Shown here one piece after another: positions 59,463 to 64,000 of a stretch of 64,000 nt of DNA (positions within the stretch are counted from its first letter, which is position 1; each line of letters opens with the position of its first letter). Below the pieces are notes generated by a model. The model was not told the origin of the DNA. It saw only the letters and a list, made by a program, of their open reading frames with translations, and did no database searches. Position numbers and translations under genes: made by a program. The stretch lies in NCBI GenBank assembly GCA_947496465.1, contig CANMCX010000013.1:38686-102685 (forward strand), read 5' to 3'. This stretch comes from Marinifilum_A sediminis. GTDB lineage: Bacteria; Bacteroidota; Bacteroidia; Bacteroidales; Marinifilaceae.

Positions 59463-60572
59463 CTATTTCTTTTCAGCAATATCACTCGTGTATTTCAAGA
59501 GTCGAATCAAATCAAAACTTTTTTTGAGATCCAACTTCATGATGGCAATTATACTATGAATACCCAAGAGGTTTCTGCTAACAGTTTTTTCTTGCTTTTT
59601 TACAATGCTATTCACCAATTCTTTGGCTTTTCGATATCCTTTGGTTTCATAAGTCAAAAGAACATTTATGGCAATCTCTTCTTCTGTTATTTCTCTTTTT
59701 ACAGGAATATATCCAAGTTTTTCGATCATGGTTTCTGCCAAGGTCCAGGTAGACCAAGGGTTCTGACCCGTGATCAGATCGCCATCTACAGTTACATTGT
59801 TTAGATATTGATCTCCTTCTATAAAAATTCCTCCACTGGCTGTTAATTGATCTTGCAATAAAAAAGGAAATATCTCTTTGGCATCGGATAGTAAGAACAG
59901 TTCCTCCTGGTTGGTAAAGGAACAGACTTTCTTTTTGTCCACTAGCATGCTGCCATCGCTAAGGCGCACATTAACTAAGGCGGCTGGACCATGGCAAACA
60001 GCTCCAATCACTTTTCCTGATTCGTAGTAATTTCTTAAGATTTCCTGAATATTTGCATTATCCGGGAAATCGAACATGGCACCTTTTCCTCCTGCAAAAT
60101 AAATGGCATCATACAATTCTGCATCTACTTCTGCTAATGGTTTTGTATTTTCAATTTTTTGTTGAGCAATAGGATCATTTAAAAAGGCGAAATCAAATTC
60201 AGCCATATCGTCATCATCAATTACAACAGGAGGATTTCCACCTTTTGGACTGGTAATGTCAACTTCGAAACCATTTGCTTGAAAAACATAGTAGGCGCGT
60301 GACAGTTCCGTCAATTCATAACCGGTATCTTTTCCACTGTTTCCCATGGTTTCACAACTGGTAAGCACAGCTAGTATTTTGCCATGTTTGGTTTGATTAT
60401 TATTGATTATGTAGGGAAGATCTTTGGCTTGTGTTTGATTTAAAATTGCCTGATTGGGACCAGCTGGAATTAGGCTAATGAACCAAAATCCGAAAGCGAT
60501 TAGGAATACAATTAGTAAGCTAATAATGCTTAATAACCATTTTAAAATGGGATATTTCTTAAACTTCAACAT
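59463..60572 (-). CDS. DJ-1/PfpI-family protein, membrane-anchored, with C-terminal extension
   Basis: 369 residues, longer than the usual 220-240. An N-terminal transmembrane helix (about 10-32, ILKWLLSIISLLIVFLIAFGFWFI) precedes the class I glutamine-amidotransferase-like domain. That domain shows GKILAVLTSCETM, TGYELTELSRAYYVF, GFEVDITSPKGG, AIYFAGGKGAMFDF and the nucleophile elbow GAVCHGPAALVNV. This is the Hsp31/YDR533C-like branch (glyoxalase III or stress chaperone). The last 100 residues (EEEIAINVLLTYETKGYRKAKEL ...) are an added helical region of unknown role. Downstream of the AraC gene on the same strand, separated by about 90 bp. Confidence 0.84.
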   Translation of the reverse strand: MLKFKKYPILKWLLSIISLLIVFLIAFGFWFISLIPAGPNQAILNQTQAKDLPYIINNNQTKHGKILAVLTSCETMGNSGKDTGYELTELSRAYYVFQANGFEVDITSPKGGNPPVVIDDDDMAEFDFAFLNDPIAQQKIENTKPLAEVDAELYDAIYFAGGKGAMFDFPDNANIQEILRNYYESGKVIGAVCHGPAALVNVRLSDGSMLVDKKKVCSFTNQEELFLLSDAKEIFPFLLQDQLTASGGIFIEGDQYLNNVTVDGDLITGQNPWSTWTLAETMIEKLGYIPVKREITEEEIAINVLLTYETKGYRKAKELVNSIVKKQEKTVSRNLLGIHSIIAIMKLDLKKSFDLIRLLKYTSDIAEKK

Positions 60573-60661
60573 AGAATTTACTTTTGATTGATTATTGCTT
60601 CAAATCAAGGTAAATTCTATGATTCATTTTTATAAAATGATCATTTCGATAAACTAAATGG

Positions 60662-61696
60662 TCAATTGATCAGGCTTTTTCGGTAAGCCAATGGAGTGCT
60701 GTTGGTAAATAGTTTAAATGCATTGTTAAAACTTGAAACACTATTAAAACCAGCCTCGTAGGATACCGAAGCTATTGTATAATCCTTGTATTTTTCATCT
60801 TTAAAGAGATGAATGGATTCCTCAATGCGGTATTTATTGATAAAACTATTAAAGTTCGTCTGGTTCTTTTTATTAATCACCAATGAAAGAGTTTGACTCG
60901 TTACATTTAGCTGTTTACTTAATGATTTTAGAGTAAGATCTCCATTTTTAAATTGCTTTTCATTTACAACCAGCCTCTGAACTTTCAACCAAATCTCATT
61001 AATAAGTTCTTCTGATACATTTGAACTTTTGTATTTTTCTGTCTTTAAATAGCCTTTTTTTATCACTATCAGACTAATTGCATAAGCAATAATAGTATAT
61101 AGAATTGGAGCAATGATATAGGGAATAAACTCGTCGAACAAATTAAGTACGTAGACCAACCAAACTGCCAATAATGAATAGAACAAAAGCATTAGAAGGG
61201 AGTAAGAATTGGTATCCAAACCCTTATTACGGTTTTTACGAATAAATCGATAGCAAATTATCAGGTAAAGTAAAAAGTGAATGTAATAGGATAAAAAAGC
61301 CACTACCAAAACCACTTTTGGAATGGAAAATATAGATTGAGTATTGGTCCAAATACTAAAAGCAATACCGCCTAAGGCAGGAATAAAGTGCAGGTAATAT
61401 TTAGCCTTGAGTTTAAATTCAGAATTGATTAATGATTTTATATAGAAATAAAATAGGGGACCAATAGTCATTATGGCAGCTAATCCAATAAATATAAACC
61501 AAAGTTCCAATGTATCTGCAAACTCCAGGAAAACTGATTTCCCCACACGAAAGGAGAGAACAAGTAATAATAGCGCCAAAAATTTATTCGATGTCGTATT
61601 GTATTTCTCTTGTATCTGCAGATAAACTGCTAGAAATAAGCCATGAAGTACTCCAAGACCACTGATTAGAATAAGAAAAATATTACTTGCCGACAT
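60662..61696 (-). CDS. Membrane-bound AraC-type regulator
   Basis: 344 residues. About seven hydrophobic segments lie within residues 5-220 (NIFLILISGLGVLHGLFLAVYL, FIFIGLAAIMTIGPLFYFYI, LYTIIAYAISLIVI). They are followed by an AraC/XylS DNA-binding domain (about 245-344): GDLTLKSLSKQLNVTSQTLSLVINKKN and YTIASVSYEAGFNSVSSFNNAFKLFTNSTPLAYRK. This 7TM-plus-AraC build is common in Bacteroidota and senses an unidentified extracellular or membrane signal. It lies upstream of the DJ-1 gene on the same strand and may regulate it. Confidence 0.88.
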   Translation of the reverse strand: MSASNIFLILISGLGVLHGLFLAVYLQIQEKYNTTSNKFLALLLLVLSFRVGKSVFLEFADTLELWFIFIGLAAIMTIGPLFYFYIKSLINSEFKLKAKYYLHFIPALGGIAFSIWTNTQSIFSIPKVVLVVAFLSYYIHFLLYLIICYRFIRKNRNKGLDTNSYSLLMLLFYSLLAVWLVYVLNLFDEFIPYIIAPILYTIIAYAISLIVIKKGYLKTEKYKSSNVSEELINEIWLKVQRLVVNEKQFKNGDLTLKSLSKQLNVTSQTLSLVINKKNQTNFNSFINKYRIEESIHLFKDEKYKDYTIASVSYEAGFNSVSSFNNAFKLFTNSTPLAYRKSLIN

Positions 61697-61787
61697 AGTT
61701 TCAAAAAAAGCGGGTTAGTTTGTATTGAATGAAATTATAAATAATTTATGATACTTACAATTCGAAAGAGATATCTTAATCTTCGAA

Positions 61788-63584
61788 TTAATTAGAATAC
61801 TGCAACTGTATCAATTTATTATATTTTCCTTCGGTGATCTTCATCAAGTCTTCATGAGTGCCTTTCTCAACAATCTCACCCTGTTCCAACACCACAATTT
61901 CATCCGCTTTTCTAACTGTTGACAATCTGTGAGCAATCACAATAGATGTTCTTCCTTTCATCAATTTCTCCAAAGCTTCCTGCACCAATTTTTCAGATTC
62001 AGAATCCAAAGAAGAGGTTGCCTCATCTAATATTAGAATTTTAGGATCTTTTAAAATGGCACGTGCAATGGCAATTCTCTGTCGCTGACCGCCTGATAGC
62101 TGAGTACCACGTTCTCCAACAATGGTATCAAATCTTTCCGGAAAACGTTCTATAAATTCCAAAGCATTGGCTTTTTTTGCCGCTTCGTAAATCTCTTCTT
62201 CGCTAGCTCCGGGCTTCCCATAGGCAATGTTCTCGCTAATGCTTCCACCAAATAGGAAAATGTCCTGTGGCACCAGGGAGATCTGACTTCTTAATGCAGA
62301 AAGAGGATAATCATAGCTATCCAACTGATCGAAAAACAGGCTGTCCTTAGGTGGGCGATGCAACATCAATAGCAAAGCAGCCATGGTACTTTTACCAGCT
62401 CCACTGTGTCCCACCAGAGCAATCATATTATTACTTTTAATTTCTAAATTGATATGGTTTAAAACCGACTGTTCTTTTCTCGATGGATAAGCAAAATTCA
62501 AATTTCGAAAGCTGATTTCTCCATTCATTTTAAACTTAGGATCGATATGGTTGACATCCTGAATGTCTTCCGGTTCCTCGTCATAAATTTTGAAAAGATC
62601 TTCGGTTGCACCAATAAACTTTTGAATGTTGGTGTACACATTTGCCAATCCACTAATGGTTCCACCTACAAAAACGGAGTAGATCACAAAAGAAAACAAA
62701 TCTCCTGCAGCCATTTCACCTGCCTGTAACAATCTTGATCCTTGCCACACCATGGCTGCAATGGCACCAAAAAGTCCCAGAATAATAAAAGAAGAAAAAG
62801 CTCCTCGATACTTGCCCCGTGTCATTCCCAAATCGGCAATTTCCAATGTTTTTTTCTTGTAGCGGGCAATTTCTATGTATTCGTTGGTAAATGCCTTTAC
62901 GCTCTGAATTCCTTGCAGGGTTTCTTCAATAATGGTATTGGAATCGGCTAGCTTGGTTTGTACATCTTTAGAGAATTTACGGATAAATCTGCCAAAGAAT
63001 CTCGCTGCTATCATAGTAGGAGGGAGAGTAATCAGCATAAATGCAGTGAGCTTAAGGGAAATAATTGCCAATAGAACAATTCCTCCTGTAATCACAATAA
63101 TCTGTCGAATAAAATCGGCTAGGGTACTTGTCATGGTTTCCTGAAGTTGCACCACATCTGCCGATATTCTGCTATTGAGTTCTCCAACTCTTCTTCTCTC
63201 GAAAAACTGCAGAGGCAATTTTATTAAATGCCTGTAACTTGCCTGACGCAAAGCTGCCAACGATTTCTCGGTTACATTTACAAACAATACGATACGCAAA
63301 TAGGAGAAACTTGCCTGAACAATTAAGACTCCAACAATTAAAAAGGCAGTTTGATTCAAACTCTGACCAAGTGTTGTGCTATTTCCGGTATTTACCAAAT
63401 CGCCTAAGAGCTTTGGAAAAGCCAGACTTGCCAAACTCGATCCCAGTAAGAAGAAGATACCTAAAAAGTACTGTCCCCGGTAGGGTTTAATGTATTTGTA
63501 AAGTCGTAAGGCACTGCGTAAGCCTGTTTTATTAATTTTTCCTTTGGGAATATTTGAGGTGTCTGTTCCGTGTGATCTTGCCAT
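61788..63584 (-). CDS. MsbA-like ABC exporter (fused permease-ATPase)
   Basis: 598 residues, half-transporter that should homodimerise. The membrane domain covers about 25-310 with six helices (GIFFLLGSSLASLAFPKLLGDLV and others). The ATPase domain (about 350-598) has Walker A GHSGAGKST, LVPQDIFLFGGSISENIAYG, signature LSGGQRQRIAIARAIL, Walker B ILILDEATSSLD and IAHRLSTV. The family exports lipids, peptides or drugs; specificity cannot be told. It is a single gene, 92 bp upstream of the AraC gene. Confidence 0.93.
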   Translation of the reverse strand: MARSHGTDTSNIPKGKINKTGLRSALRLYKYIKPYRGQYFLGIFFLLGSSLASLAFPKLLGDLVNTGNSTTLGQSLNQTAFLIVGVLIVQASFSYLRIVLFVNVTEKSLAALRQASYRHLIKLPLQFFERRRVGELNSRISADVVQLQETMTSTLADFIRQIIVITGGIVLLAIISLKLTAFMLITLPPTMIAARFFGRFIRKFSKDVQTKLADSNTIIEETLQGIQSVKAFTNEYIEIARYKKKTLEIADLGMTRGKYRGAFSSFIILGLFGAIAAMVWQGSRLLQAGEMAAGDLFSFVIYSVFVGGTISGLANVYTNIQKFIGATEDLFKIYDEEPEDIQDVNHIDPKFKMNGEISFRNLNFAYPSRKEQSVLNHINLEIKSNNMIALVGHSGAGKSTMAALLLMLHRPPKDSLFFDQLDSYDYPLSALRSQISLVPQDIFLFGGSISENIAYGKPGASEEEIYEAAKKANALEFIERFPERFDTIVGERGTQLSGGQRQRIAIARAILKDPKILILDEATSSLDSESEKLVQEALEKLMKGRTSIVIAHRLSTVRKADEIVVLEQGEIVEKGTHEDLMKITEGKYNKLIQLQYSN

Positions 63585-63764
63585 TCTAGAATGCTACTAT
63601 TTATAATTAGTCCTAATAATACACAAAATAGATGAGATAATGTTTTATATGGCTTCTTATTCATCACTTTTAGTATAAAACGAAGCTATCAGGTTTTATA
63701 TGTATCCGAAGAAGCAAGAATATGACTCTATGTTCGATTTTTACAAGCACATTTTTCCTGCTCT

Positions 63765-63904
63765 TGCTAGTGCGAGCTTATAGCTCGTACTCTGCCATGG
63801 CAGATTTAAAATGTAGTAATAAAAACTCTCTCTGTAGATTTTTTTTGTTTTAACTATTAACTCTATTGCTTTCGCAAAACACGAGCTACAAGCTCGTGCT
63901 AGCA
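63765..63904. repeat. Inverted pair of about 31-bp REP-like palindromes
   Basis: Plus-strand copy 63765-63795 begins TGCTAGTGCGAGCTTATAGC. The minus-strand copy 63904-63874 begins TGCTAGCACGAGCTTGTAGC. Each contains an inner palindrome: CGAGCT TAT AGCTCG in the first and CACGAGCT ACA AGCTCGTG (63880-63898) in the second. The spacer is about 78 bp. This is the layout of a REPIN or BIME element mobilised by a RAYT-type transposase encoded elsewhere. Confidence 0.75.
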
Positions 63905-63934
63905 GGGGGTGTTTTTAGTGATTAATTATAAAAT

Positions 63935-64000
63935 ATGTTTTGTCCTTAAGCCGGACGGGCTTTTACTTTTCCATTGATGAAAAGTAAACAAAAATCTACC
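63935..64000 (+). repeat. Dispersed repeat, copy 2, with hairpin
   Basis: Bases 63935-63961 repeat 8970-8996 with one difference. The hairpin that follows is ACTTTTC (63965-63971), loop CATTGAT, GAAAAGT (63979-63985). The stem differs in sequence from copy 1 (TTTTTGG/CCAAAAA), but its length and position are preserved. Confidence 0.75.

Larger units (their letters stand above)
63585..64000. other. Repeat-rich intergenic end of the window
   Basis: No gene recognised. It contains the promoter region of the exporter at the left, an inverted pair of REP-like elements (63765-63904), a 12-bp perfect palindrome CTGCCATGGCAG (63792-63803) and the second copy of the dispersed repeat (63935-64000), which is cut by the window edge. 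Confidence 0.7.

Overview
The window is AT-rich and reads as the chromosome of a member of the Bacteroidota, probably a marine or anaerobic lineage near Marinilabiliales/Marinifilaceae. The order-level placement is inference. The evidence is weak Shine-Dalgarno signals, A-rich leaders, a TAnnTTTG-type promoter element, many short lipoproteins, DUF4251 and DUF4349 proteins, and the style of the intergenic repeats. No rRNA, tRNA, CRISPR array, phage or complete insertion sequence was seen.

Layout. 1-8930 is mostly housekeeping and redox: the start of an M3 peptidase, a U32 peptidase-like RNA hydroxylase, two small envelope proteins, an mtnN-luxS operon (methyl-cycle recycling and AI-2), then oxyR with an overlapping monooxygenase-like gene and ovoA (ovothiol synthesis). 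8931-10171 is a long gap holding a dispersed repeat. 10172-23782 is an accessory stretch of same-strand genes: an S41 protease carrying a nine-G tract, then about fourteen mostly orphan lipoproteins, secreted proteins, small membrane proteins and zinc ribbons. One of these, a BatD-like gene, is frameshifted. 23828-29382 is on the minus strand: a DUF4349 lipoprotein, two GNATs, a six-hairpin glycoside hydrolase and an OB-fold lipoprotein.

29847-52937 is the centrepiece: eighteen consecutive plus-strand genes, mostly 1-90 bp apart. It contains six exported or membrane-anchored PQQ-like beta-propeller proteins, an NHL propeller, two Tat-signal Cys-rich proteins (one a multi-cluster ferredoxin), a NapH/NosR-like membrane Fe-S protein, a NuoE+HymB-type diaphorase fusion, a [2Fe-2S]/GltD-like flavoprotein with a shrunken pyridine-nucleotide domain, and a solitary LolD-type ATPase. 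It also has a ferredoxin with a Cys-rich tail ending in CCC, a radical SAM enzyme, a DUF116-polyprenyl synthase fusion, a prenyltransferase-beta-like protein, and a squalene-hopene-cyclase-like protein with a DXDD acid motif. My reading, which is inference, is that it couples cytosolic NADH oxidation, through Fe-S proteins and a membrane quinol/ferredoxin-type module, to periplasmic Fe-S and propeller proteins, and that it makes its own cyclised polyprenyl lipid as carrier, anchor or membrane component. No hydrogenase, cytochrome c or known terminal reductase lies beside it, so substrate and product are unknown. I regard this as the candidate undescribed system.

53403-63584 returns to ordinary genes: a CPA1 Na+/H+ antiporter, a DnaQ-like exonuclease/BRCT protein lacking the first catalytic Asp, an M18 aminopeptidase, a YkgJ-type Cys-cluster protein, a decayed gene fragment, a GNAT, a DJ-1/PfpI protein, a membrane-anchored AraC regulator and an MsbA-like ABC exporter. 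The last 400 bp contain an inverted pair of REP-like palindromes and a second copy of the dispersed repeat seen near 8970.
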